A stretch of DNA of 64,000 bases from Pseudomonas sp. ACN8 (GTDB lineage Bacteria > Pseudomonadota > Gammaproteobacteria > Pseudomonadales > Pseudomonadaceae). The notes beneath the pieces were generated by a model. It was not told the DNA's origin and ran no database searches. It worked only from the letters and a program-made list of their open reading frames with translations. Positions 1-6,931 of the stretch are shown here, one piece after another (within the stretch, counting starts at the first letter, position 1; every line of letters starts with the position of its first letter). A program made the position numbers and the translations under genes. The stretch spans positions 1 through 64,000 of the forward strand of contig NZ_MRCS01000013.1 of the NCBI RefSeq assembly GCF_002303925.1, in the 5' to 3' direction.

Positions 1-43
1 GCGTCAGCCCAGTCAACACTGATGGTGACTGACACTCCGCTTT

Positions 44-66
44 CGCGAGCAGGCTCGCTCCTACAG
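44..66. repeat. REP arm (right half of a REPIN cut by the window edge)
   Basis: The segment reads as the reverse-complement REP arm (CGCGAGCAGGCTCGCTCCTA). The preceding bases GACTGACACTCC match the interior of the REPIN at 18781-18865, so the left arm probably lies just outside the window. It sits downstream of dacB. Confidence 0.8.
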
Positions 67-93
67 GGGATTTACTGTGTTCTTTAGATCCGG

Positions 94-1554
94 TTACAAC
101 ACCGAAGCCGTCTGCGGCAGTTTCGGTTGGCGGTACAGGTCCAGCAGCACCTGATCGAGCACCGACGAGGCGCCGAACGGGGCCTTGTCGTTGAGGATCG
201 CCACCACCGCCCAGGTGTTGCCGTTGACGTCGCGACTGAAACCGGCAATCGCCCGCACGGTGTTCAGGGTGCCGGTCTTGACGTGGGCTTCACCGCGCAT
301 GGCAGTGGTCTTCAGGCGTTTGCGCATGGTGCCGTCGGTGCCGGCAATCGGCATCGAGCTGATGTATTCGGCGGAATACGGGCTGTGCCAGGCCGCTTCG
401 AGCATCGAAGCCATTTCCCGGGCGCTGACACGCTCGGCACGGGACAGGCCGGAGCCATTCTCCATCACCAGATGCGGCGCGGTGATGCCCTTTTTCGCCA
501 GCCACTGACGCACCACACGCTGGGCAGCCTTGGCGTCGTCACCATCGGCATCGGTGCGGAAACGTTGGCCGAGGCTCAGGAACAACTGCTGGGCCATGGT
601 GTTGTTACTGTACTTGTTGATGTCGCGGATGATTTCCGCCAGGTCCGGCGAGAACGCCCGGGCCAGGACCTTGGCGTCTTTCGGTGTAGGCGCCAGCACA
701 TCCTTGCCCTGAATGCTGCCACCCAGTTCCTTCCAGATCGCGCGGACGGCACCGGCGGTGTAGGTCGCGTGATCGAGCAGCGACAGGTAAGTCTGCGAGC
801 TGCAGCCTTCACCCAGCTGACCGCCGACCGTCACGGTCATGCTGCCGTCGGCCTGTGCCACCGGGTTGTAGCGCACGCCACCGGTGCATTGCCTGGAATT
901 GAGGGCCTTGACCTGGTTGTCGATGCGGATGCTCGCAATTGGCGGCTCCACCGAGACCAGTACCTTGCCCGAGTCATTACGTGCGACGAAGCGCAGCGCC
1001 TTGAGGTTGACCAGCAGCGAGTCGGGTTTGACCAGGAACGGCTTGTTCTCGTCGTTGCCGTCGTCATTGAACTCCGGCAGTTGCGGTTGCACGAAGAAGG
1101 TTTTATCCAGCACCAGGTCGCCGGTGACCTGGGTCACGCCGTTGGCACGCAGGTCGCGCATCAGCAGCCAGAGTTTTTCCATGTTCAGCTTCGGATCGCC
1201 GCCGCCCTTGAGGTAGAGGTTGCCGTTGAGGATGCCGCCGCTCAAGGTGCCGTCGGTGTAGAACTCGGTTTTCCACTGGTGGTTCGGGCCGAGCATTTCC
1301 AGCGCCGCGTAGGTGGTGACCAGTTTCATGGTCGACGCCGGGTTGACCGACACGTCGGCGTTGAACACCGTCGGGGTGCCGGGACCGGTGAGCGGGATCA
1401 TCACCAGCGACAGGGCGTTGTCCTGCAACTTGCTGGCTTTCAGGGCTTTTTCAACGTTGGGCGACAACGCGGTATTGATGGGAGCGGCGCAAACGGGAAG
1501 GGCCAGGGGGAGAAGAAAACCGGCCAACAGCAATGGACGCAAAGATTTGATCAT
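94..1554 (-). CDS. dacB: D-alanyl-D-alanine carboxypeptidase/endopeptidase (PBP4-type, S13 family)
   Basis: This periplasmic penicillin-binding protein trims or cleaves peptidoglycan D-Ala and DD-crosslinks. The 486-aa product begins MIKSLRPLLL with a signal peptide ending near VCA-AP (residue 23). The three penicillin-recognition motifs are visible: S74-T-M-K77, S316-N-N318 and K426-T-G428. The long insertion between the first two motifs, with TGDLVLD and the GGG/GDPKLN stretch, is typical of the S13 (PBP4) family, as is the length. An upstream in-frame start at 1677 exists, but it adds 41 residues without signal character, so ATG 1554 is preferred. It is divergent from yggL. No clear terminator is seen; a REP arm follows the stop. 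Confidence 0.93.
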   Translation of the reverse strand: MIKSLRPLLLAGFLLPLALPVCAAPINTALSPNVEKALKASKLQDNALSLVMIPLTGPGTPTVFNADVSVNPASTMKLVTTYAALEMLGPNHQWKTEFYTDGTLSGGILNGNLYLKGGGDPKLNMEKLWLLMRDLRANGVTQVTGDLVLDKTFFVQPQLPEFNDDGNDENKPFLVKPDSLLVNLKALRFVARNDSGKVLVSVEPPIASIRIDNQVKALNSRQCTGGVRYNPVAQADGSMTVTVGGQLGEGCSSQTYLSLLDHATYTAGAVRAIWKELGGSIQGKDVLAPTPKDAKVLARAFSPDLAEIIRDINKYSNNTMAQQLFLSLGQRFRTDADGDDAKAAQRVVRQWLAKKGITAPHLVMENGSGLSRAERVSAREMASMLEAAWHSPYSAEYISSMPIAGTDGTMRKRLKTTAMRGEAHVKTGTLNTVRAIAGFSRDVNGNTWAVVAILNDKAPFGASSVLDQVLLDLYRQPKLPQTASVL

Positions 1555-1788
1555 CTGAAATAAAACCCTACAGCCGAGGGGAAATAAGGTGAGGGCATGG
1601 AGATAAATTCCCTCAATGGTCATGAAAGTGTCGGCATTATGCCCCAAGGTGCCACCGCTTGGGCCGTGCGTGGGCATTCAGATCGGCTATTTTTTTACCG
1701 ACGGTAGGCGTGGTGGCCCAGAGAGTCAGGCAATCGGCGGCTTAAACTGCTAAAGTGCCGCCCGTTATTACTTAAGAGGATTGTTCCA

Positions 1789-2133
1789 ATGGCGACTAAC
1801 CGTTCCCAGCGTCTGCGCAAAAAACTGTGCGTCGATGAATTTCAAGAGCTGGGTTTCGAACTGAACCTGGATTTCAAAGAAGATTTGGCTGATGAGGCCA
1901 TTGATGCTTTCCTCGACGCGTTCCTCAAAGAAGCCATGGAAGCCAACGGTCTGGGTTATGTTGGCGGCGACGACTACGGTCTGGTTTGCCTGCAGAAGCG
2001 TGGCTCGGTCAGCGCTGAACAGCGCGCTGCCGTTGAAGCCTGGCTCAAAGGCCGCACCGAGCTGACCAGCGTTGAAGTCAGCCCGCTGCTGGACGTCTGG
2101 TACCCGGAAAAGCCGATCAATCCGGTAGCTTGA
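1789..2133 (+). CDS. yggL: YggL family protein (50S ribosome-associated, DUF469)
   Basis: This small, soluble, acidic protein of 114 aa begins MATNRSQRLRKKLCVDEF. It matches the YggL family in length and in its conserved pattern (RLRKKL, ELGF, the GLGYVGGDDYG centre and the SVEVSPLLDVWY end). Family members are reported to associate with the 50S subunit, but their exact role is poorly defined. The ATG at 1789 is preceded by AAGAGGA. The gene is monocistronic, with a strong terminator 15 nt after the stop. Confidence 0.9.
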   Translation: MATNRSQRLRKKLCVDEFQELGFELNLDFKEDLADEAIDAFLDAFLKEAMEANGLGYVGGDDYGLVCLQKRGSVSAEQRAAVEAWLKGRTELTSVEVSPLLDVWYPEKPINPVA

Positions 2134-2147
2134 TGTTCTAAAAAAAA

Positions 2148-2176
2148 CGGCGACCCGAGGGTCGCCGTTTTTTTTC
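2148..2176 (+). terminator. Rho-independent terminator of yggL
   Basis: The stem ACGGCGACCC/GGGTCGCCGT has a 2-nt loop (GA) and is followed by at least eight T. An A-run on the left side also lets it act on the minus strand. Confidence 0.92.
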
Positions 2177-2182
2177 TTTTTT

Positions 2183-2281
2183 TGTAGGAGCGAGCTTGCT
2201 CGCGATGAACCTGAGAGCACCGCGGGGTGTCATGTTCCCAGCGTTATCGTTAACGACCATCGCGAGCAGGCTCGCTCCCAT
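2183..2281. repeat. REPIN, long type (~100 bp)
   Basis: Two inverted REP arms (2183-2207 and 2257-2281) flank an interior reading GAACCTGAGAGCACCGCGGGGTG and TTATCGTTAACGACC. The same interior recurs in the other ~100-bp REPINs here. Its right arm overlaps the 3' end of the BenE-type gene. Confidence 0.92.
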
Positions 2282-3458
2282 AGTTCAGAATCACCAGGGT
2301 CGCCACCCCCGCAACAATCCCCCAGAACGCCGAACCGATGGAAAACAGCGTCAGCCCCGACGCCGTGACCATGAAGGTGATCAGCGCCGCCTCACGTTCT
2401 TTCACTTCGCTCATGGCGATGCTCAAACCGTTGATGATCGAGCCGAACAGCGCCAGCGCCGCAATCGACAGCACCAGTTCCTTGGGCAGCGCGGCAAACA
2501 ATGCCGCGAGCGTCGCGCCGAACACGCCGGCAATCCCATAGAAAATCCCGCACCAGACCGCCGCGGTGTAACGCTTGTTGCGATCCTCATGGGCGTGCGG
2601 TCCGGTACAGATCGCTGCGCTGATCGCCGCCAGGTTGATCCCGTGCGAGCCGAACGGCGCCAGCAGCAAACTGGCGATGCCGGTAGTGGTGATCAGCGGC
2701 GAGGCGGGCACCGTGTAGCCATCGGCGCGCAATACGGCGATGCCGGGCATGTTTTGTGAGGTCATGGCGACGACAAACAGCGGGATGCCGATGCTGATGG
2801 TCGCGGCCAGGGAGAAGTGTGGCGTGGTCCAGACCGGCGTGGCCACTTCCAGGTGGAAACCGCTGAAGTCCAGCAGCCCCATGAAGCCTGACAATGTCGT
2901 GCCGATCAGCAATGCCGCCAGCACCGCATAGCGCGGCGACAGGCGCTTGACCAACAGATAAGTGACGAACATCCCCAGTACCAGGGCGGTGCGGTGTTGC
3001 GCCGCGACGAAAATCTCGCTGCCGATCTTGAACAGGATCCCCGCCAACAGGGCGGCGGCCAGGGATGCCGGGATTTTTTTCACCAGCCGCTCGAAGCTGC
3101 CGGTCAGCCCGCAAATCGTCACCAGCACCGCGCAGGTAATATAGGCACCAATGGCTTCTCCGTAGCTCACGCCGCCCAGGCTGGTGATCAGCAGCGCGGC
3201 GCCGGGGGTCGACCAGGCAATGGTGATCGGCGTGCGATAGCGCAGGGACAGGCCGATGGAGCACACCGCCATGCCGATCGAGATGGCCCAGATCCACGAA
3301 GAAATCTGCCCGCTGCTCAGGCCCGCGGCTTGCCCGGCCTGGAACATCAGCACCAGGGAGCTGGTGTAGCCGGTCATCATGGCGATGAACCCGGCGACGA
3401 TGGCCGAGGGCGAGGTGTCGGCCAGCGGGCGGATTTGCGTGTGGGTGGCGTCGTTCAT
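2250..3458 (-). CDS. BenE-family permease, putative nucleobase or aromatic acid/H+ symporter
   Basis: This inner-membrane transporter of 402 aa begins MNDATHTQIRPL. Hydrophobic segments such as AIVAGFIAMMTGYTSSLVLM and ISIGMAVCSIGLSLRY run throughout, giving about 12 predicted helices as in the BenE/NCS2-like fold. BenE relatives carry benzoate, but here the gene is linked to a GntR regulator and the xanthine dehydrogenase/guanine deaminase genes, so a purine-related substrate is a reasonable inference. The start at 3551 would add 31 non-hydrophobic residues; ATG 3458 is preferred. The last ~10 residues (YGSEPARDGR) and the stop are read from a REPIN, so the ancestral C-terminus has probably been altered. 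It is divergent from the GntR gene at 3721. Confidence 0.8.
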   Translation of the reverse strand: MNDATHTQIRPLADTSPSAIVAGFIAMMTGYTSSLVLMFQAGQAAGLSSGQISSWIWAISIGMAVCSIGLSLRYRTPITIAWSTPGAALLITSLGGVSYGEAIGAYITCAVLVTICGLTGSFERLVKKIPASLAAALLAGILFKIGSEIFVAAQHRTALVLGMFVTYLLVKRLSPRYAVLAALLIGTTLSGFMGLLDFSGFHLEVATPVWTTPHFSLAATISIGIPLFVVAMTSQNMPGIAVLRADGYTVPASPLITTTGIASLLLAPFGSHGINLAAISAAICTGPHAHEDRNKRYTAAVWCGIFYGIAGVFGATLAALFAALPKELVLSIAALALFGSIINGLSIAMSEVKEREAALITFMVTASGLTLFSIGSAFWGIVAGVATLVILNYGSEPARDGR

Positions 3459-3616
3459 GACGATGGCGTTCCTTTTACAGATGAAGATGTCCGCAGCAAC
3501 ACTCAACCCAGTGGTTACAAAGGCGGATTCTGCGAACAAGCCTAAACTCAAAAGTAATCAGGCGTTGCAATACAGCCGAGGCAACATTCAGCCGTACAGT
3601 CGTGTTGCCACCTTCC

Positions 3617-3628
3617 ATTGTGTACAAT
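3617..3628. promoter_or_regulatory. Candidate GntR-type operator ATTGTGTACAAT
   Basis: The perfect arms ATTGT/ACAAT are separated by GT, in the 262-bp divergent region between the BenE-type gene and the GntR regulator, about 93 bp before the regulator's ATG. The TTGT..ACAA form resembles operators of GntR/FCD regulators, so autoregulation and control of the permease is inferred. Confidence 0.5.
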
Positions 3629-3720
3629 TGCAGTGTTTTTTACGCGATACTTGCCAGCGACCCACTGTGCCGTATTACAGTCGCGGTCAATTCGCCGCAG
3701 TTCTTCCGACTCGAGTGCCC

Positions 3721-4485
3721 ATGAACGAACAGTTGCAACCCCTAAAGAAACAACCGCGCGCAGGCAAAGCCGGCCGCAGCGGTACCCAGGACGATATTGT
3801 CTACGCGCATATCTTCGAGGCCATCCTCGAGCAGCGTCTGGCGCCCGGCACCAAGTTGAGCGAAGAAGCGCTGGGGGAAATTTTCGGGGTCAGCCGCACC
3901 ATCATTCGCCGCGCCTTGTCGCGCCTGGCCCATGAAGGCGTGGTGTTGCTGCGTCCGAATCGCGGCGCCGTGGTCGCAAGCCCAAGCGTCGAAGAGGCCC
4001 GTCAGGTGTTCATGGCCCGTCGTCTGGTGGAGCGTGCGATCACCGAACTGGCCGTTCAACACGCAACCGCCGAGCAGATTGCCGAATTGCGCCAGATGGT
4101 CAACGACGAACGTGACAGCTTCTCCCGTGGCGATCGTGGTGCCGGTATCCGCCTGTCGGGTGAATTCCACCTGAAACTGGCCGAAGCTGCGAAAAACGCC
4201 CCGCTGATCAGCTTCCAGCGCAGCCTGGTGTCCCAGACGTCGCTGATCATCGCCCAGTACGAAAGCGGCAACCGTTCCCATTGCTCCTACGACGAGCACA
4301 CCCAGTTGATCGACGCCATCGAGAAGCGCGACTGCGAGCTGGCGGTGAACCTGATGATGCATCACATGGATCACATCGACAGCAAGCTCAATCTCGACGA
4401 AGAAAGTGCTTCGGATGATCTGCATGCGGTGTTCTCGCATTTGCTGCAGACCAAGAAGCCTGGGCGCTCGCCGGCGAAAATCTAA
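3721..4485 (+). CDS. GntR family transcriptional regulator (FCD subfamily)
   Basis: This DNA-binding regulator of 254 aa begins MNEQLQPLKKQPRAGKAGRSG. The N-terminal winged helix-turn-helix spans roughly residues 20-90 (LSEEALGEIFGVSRTIIRRALSRLA). It is followed by an all-helical FCD ligand domain with the expected metal/ligand-site pattern (R..VERA, HLKLAEAA, DEHTQLIDAI, MMHHMDHID). ATG 3721 is preferred over upstream in-frame starts because the DNA-binding domain begins here and the upstream part is repeat-rich intergenic DNA. Position between a permease and guaD/xdh suggests control of purine uptake or catabolism. The ligand is unknown. Confidence 0.88.
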   Translation: MNEQLQPLKKQPRAGKAGRSGTQDDIVYAHIFEAILEQRLAPGTKLSEEALGEIFGVSRTIIRRALSRLAHEGVVLLRPNRGAVVASPSVEEARQVFMARRLVERAITELAVQHATAEQIAELRQMVNDERDSFSRGDRGAGIRLSGEFHLKLAEAAKNAPLISFQRSLVSQTSLIIAQYESGNRSHCSYDEHTQLIDAIEKRDCELAVNLMMHHMDHIDSKLNLDEESASDDLHAVFSHLLQTKKPGRSPAKI

Positions 4486-4495
4486 CACCGCCCCC

Positions 4496-4596
4496 TGTAG
4501 GAGCGAGCCTGCTCGCGATGGTCGTTAACGATTACGCGTAAAGCCTGGCACCCCCGTGGCGCCCTCAGGTTCATCGCGAGCAGGCTCGCTCCTACA
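4496..4596. repeat. REPIN, long type (~100 bp)
   Basis: Arms at 4496-4520 and 4571-4596 flank an interior with GTCGTTAACGATTACGCG and GTGGCGCCCTCAGG. This is the same element as 2183-2281 in inverted orientation. Confidence 0.92.
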
Positions 4597-4605
4597 AAGG
4601 GCATA

Positions 4606-4642
4606 AAAAATCCCCCGGATCTGACGATTGCGGGGGATTTTT
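4606..4642. terminator. Bidirectional terminator between the GntR gene and guaD
   Basis: The stem AATCCCCCG/CGGGGGATT is flanked by A6 on the left and T7 on the right. It can end both the plus-strand GntR transcript and the minus-strand xdh-guaD operon, which converge here. Confidence 0.88.
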
Positions 4643-4658
4643 TTATGCCTGAGGAAAT

Positions 4659-5963
4659 TTAGCGCTGATGCACCAGATTCCCCGCCGCATAGGTCTGCTG
4701 CACCGTCCGGTCATCCCCCAGGGTCATCAACACAAACAACGTCTCGGCAATGTTGTTGGCCTGCTTCAGGCGATAGCCCAGCAGCGGCGTGGCGTTGTAG
4801 TCCAGCACCAGGAAGTCGGCGTCCGTGCCCGGTTGCAGGGTGCCGATCTTGTCCTCAAGGCGCAGTGCGCGGGCGCCGCCGAGGGTGGCCAGGTACAGCG
4901 ACTTGAACGGGCTCAGGCGCGCACCTTGCAGCTGCATGACCTTGTAGGCTTCGTTGAGGGTTTGCAGCAGTGAGAAACTGGTGCCGCCGCCCACATCGGT
5001 ACCGATGCCGACATTCAGGTTGTGCTTCTCGGCCATCGGCAGGTTGAACAGGCCGCTGCCGAGGAAGAAGTTCGAGGTCGGGCAGAACGAGATGGCCGAA
5101 CCGGTTTGCGCCAGTCGCGCGCACTCGTCATCGCACAGGTGCACACCGTGGGCGAACACTGAGCGCTCGCCGAGCAACTGGTAGTGGTCGTAGACGTCCA
5201 GGTAACCCTTGCGCTCCGGGAACAGCGCCTTGACCCACTCGATTTCCTTGAGGTTTTCGCTGATGTGGGTCTGCATGTACAGATCCGGGTATTCCGTCAG
5301 CAATTGGCCGGCCAGAGTCAGCTGTTCCGGGGTGCTGGTCGGTGCGAAGCGTGGAGTGACCGCGTAGTGCAGGCGACCCTTGCCGTGCCAGCGCTCGATC
5401 AATGCCTTGCTTTCGACGTAGCTGGATTCGGCGGTGTCGGTCAGGTAGTCCGGGGCGTTGCGGTCCATCATCACCTTGCCGGCGATCATCCGCAGGTCGA
5501 GCTGCTCGGCCGCTTCGAAGAACGAGTTCACCGATTGTGGGTGCACACTGCCGAATACCAGCGCCGTGGTGGTGCCGTTGCGCAGCAGTTCCTTGATGAA
5601 AATGTCCGCGACCTGGTCGGCGTGGGCCTTGTCGGCGAACTGGCTTTCACACGGGAAGGTGTAGGTGTTGAGCCAGTCCAGCAATTGCTCGCCATAGGCG
5701 CCGACCATGCCGGTTTGCGGCAAATGGATGTGGGTGTCGATGAAGCCGGGGGTGATCAGTGCATCCTGATAGTGGGTGATCTCGATGTCGGCCGGCAGGG
5801 TCGGCAGCAGTTCGCTGGCGTGGCCCAGGGCACTGATCTGGCCGTTTTCCACAACCAGCAAGCCGTCTTCGAAATACTCGTAGGAGGCTTCGATGCCCAC
5901 GACGGCTGGGTCGGCGATGCTGTGCAGGATGGCGGCGCGGTAGGCTTTGCGAGTCAGAGGCAT
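4659..5963 (-). CDS. guaD: Guanine deaminase
   Basis: This cytosolic zinc amidohydrolase converts guanine to xanthine plus ammonia. The 434-aa protein begins MPLTRKAYRAAILHSI and carries family motifs in order: PGFIDTHIHLPQ (metal-binding His pair, residues ~80), the MQTHISE metal His, the FAHGVHLCDDE His and GTDVGGGTSF with the catalytic/metal Asp. An in-frame ATG four codons upstream overlaps the end of xdhC; the downstream ATG was chosen because the family normally begins at MPLTRKAY. It is the last gene of xdhABC-guaD, so guanine-derived xanthine passes directly to the dehydrogenase. Confidence 0.93.
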   Translation of the reverse strand: MPLTRKAYRAAILHSIADPAVVGIEASYEYFEDGLLVVENGQISALGHASELLPTLPADIEITHYQDALITPGFIDTHIHLPQTGMVGAYGEQLLDWLNTYTFPCESQFADKAHADQVADIFIKELLRNGTTTALVFGSVHPQSVNSFFEAAEQLDLRMIAGKVMMDRNAPDYLTDTAESSYVESKALIERWHGKGRLHYAVTPRFAPTSTPEQLTLAGQLLTEYPDLYMQTHISENLKEIEWVKALFPERKGYLDVYDHYQLLGERSVFAHGVHLCDDECARLAQTGSAISFCPTSNFFLGSGLFNLPMAEKHNLNVGIGTDVGGGTSFSLLQTLNEAYKVMQLQGARLSPFKSLYLATLGGARALRLEDKIGTLQPGTDADFLVLDYNATPLLGYRLKQANNIAETLFVLMTLGDDRTVQQTYAAGNLVHQR

Positions 5964-5971
5964 GAGGATTC

Positions 5972-6814
5972 TCAATGGGAGGCTTGGCTGCGGCGTGACG
6001 CAGGCAGCAGTTTGGCAATCGATCCGGCGCTGGCGGTGTGCTGACCGAAGTTCGCGTTATAGGTGGCGATGATTTCGCCGGCGATGGAGATGGCGATTTC
6101 CACAGGCAACTTGCCTTTGACTTCGCCGATGCCCATCGGGCAGCGCATGCGTTGCACGACGCTGTTGTCGAAACCGCGGTCGCGCAGGCGATGTTCGAAC
6201 TTCACCCGTTTGGTCTTCGAACCGATCAGGCCGAAGTAAGCAAAGTCGTTGCGCTTGAGGATCGCAGCGGTCAGTTCGAGGTCGAGTTGATGGTTGTGAG
6301 TCATCACGATGCAGTAGCTGCCGGCCGGCAGATCATCGATTTCATCCACCGGTTCTTCGCTGACGATCTTGCGCACGCCATGGGGGATCTGCTCGGGGAA
6401 TTCATCTTCCCGCGAATCGATCCAGCGCACCCGGCAAGGCAGGCTGGCCAGCAGCGGCACCAGGGCGCGGCCGACGTGGCCGGCACCGAACACGGCGATC
6501 TGCGCCTGAATCTGGCCCATCGGTTCGAATAGCAAAACGGTTGCACCACCGCAGCATTGGCCAAGGCTGGCACCGAGGCTGAAACGCTCCAGATGGGTGT
6601 CCTGCTTGCCGCTGGCGAGCATCTCGCGGGCGATCTTCATGGCCTTGTATTCCAGGTGCCCGCCACCGATGGTGTCGAAGCTCTGGTTCGCGCTGATGAC
6701 CATCTTCGAGCCAGCGTTGCGCGGCGTCGAGCCGAGCTCTTCGATGATGGTCACCAGCACGCAGGGCTCACCGCGGTTTTGCAGGTCGGCGAGGGCGTCG
6801 ATCCAGTTGTACAT
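5972..6814 (-). CDS. xdhC: Xanthine dehydrogenase accessory protein XdhC
   Basis: This maturation factor binds molybdenum cofactor and supports its sulfuration and insertion into XdhB. It has 280 aa, starting MYNWIDALADLQ at ATG 6814. Visible features are the N-terminal XdhC/CoxI segment (VTIIEELGSTPRNAGSKM), a CCGGAT stretch near residue 90, and a Rossmann motif IAVFGAGHVGRALV around residue 105. An upstream start at 6868 would add residues translated from the neighbouring REPIN and was rejected. The stop lies 8 bp before the guaD start. Confidence 0.93.
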   Translation of the reverse strand: MYNWIDALADLQNRGEPCVLVTIIEELGSTPRNAGSKMVISANQSFDTIGGGHLEYKAMKIAREMLASGKQDTHLERFSLGASLGQCCGGATVLLFEPMGQIQAQIAVFGAGHVGRALVPLLASLPCRVRWIDSREDEFPEQIPHGVRKIVSEEPVDEIDDLPAGSYCIVMTHNHQLDLELTAAILKRNDFAYFGLIGSKTKRVKFEHRLRDRGFDNSVVQRMRCPMGIGEVKGKLPVEIAISIAGEIIATYNANFGQHTASAGSIAKLLPASRRSQASH

Positions 6815-6850
6815 AAACACCTCAACATCTCTGTTGTCTGTTCCGGCCTC

Positions 6851-6918
6851 TTCGCGAGCAGGGCTCACTCCTACATTTGAAATGCATTCCCCTGTAGGAG
6901 TGAGCCTGCTCGCGATAG
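6851..6918. repeat. REPIN, short type, between xdhB and xdhC
   Basis: Arms at 6851-6876 and 6892-6918 surround a short interior (TTTGAAATGCATTCCC). Both arms carry GAGTGAGC instead of the usual GAGCGAGC, so pairing is kept. The left arm has one extra G. The element lies inside the xdhABC-guaD operon. Confidence 0.9.
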
Positions 6919-6931
6919 GCGCACCTCGGTT

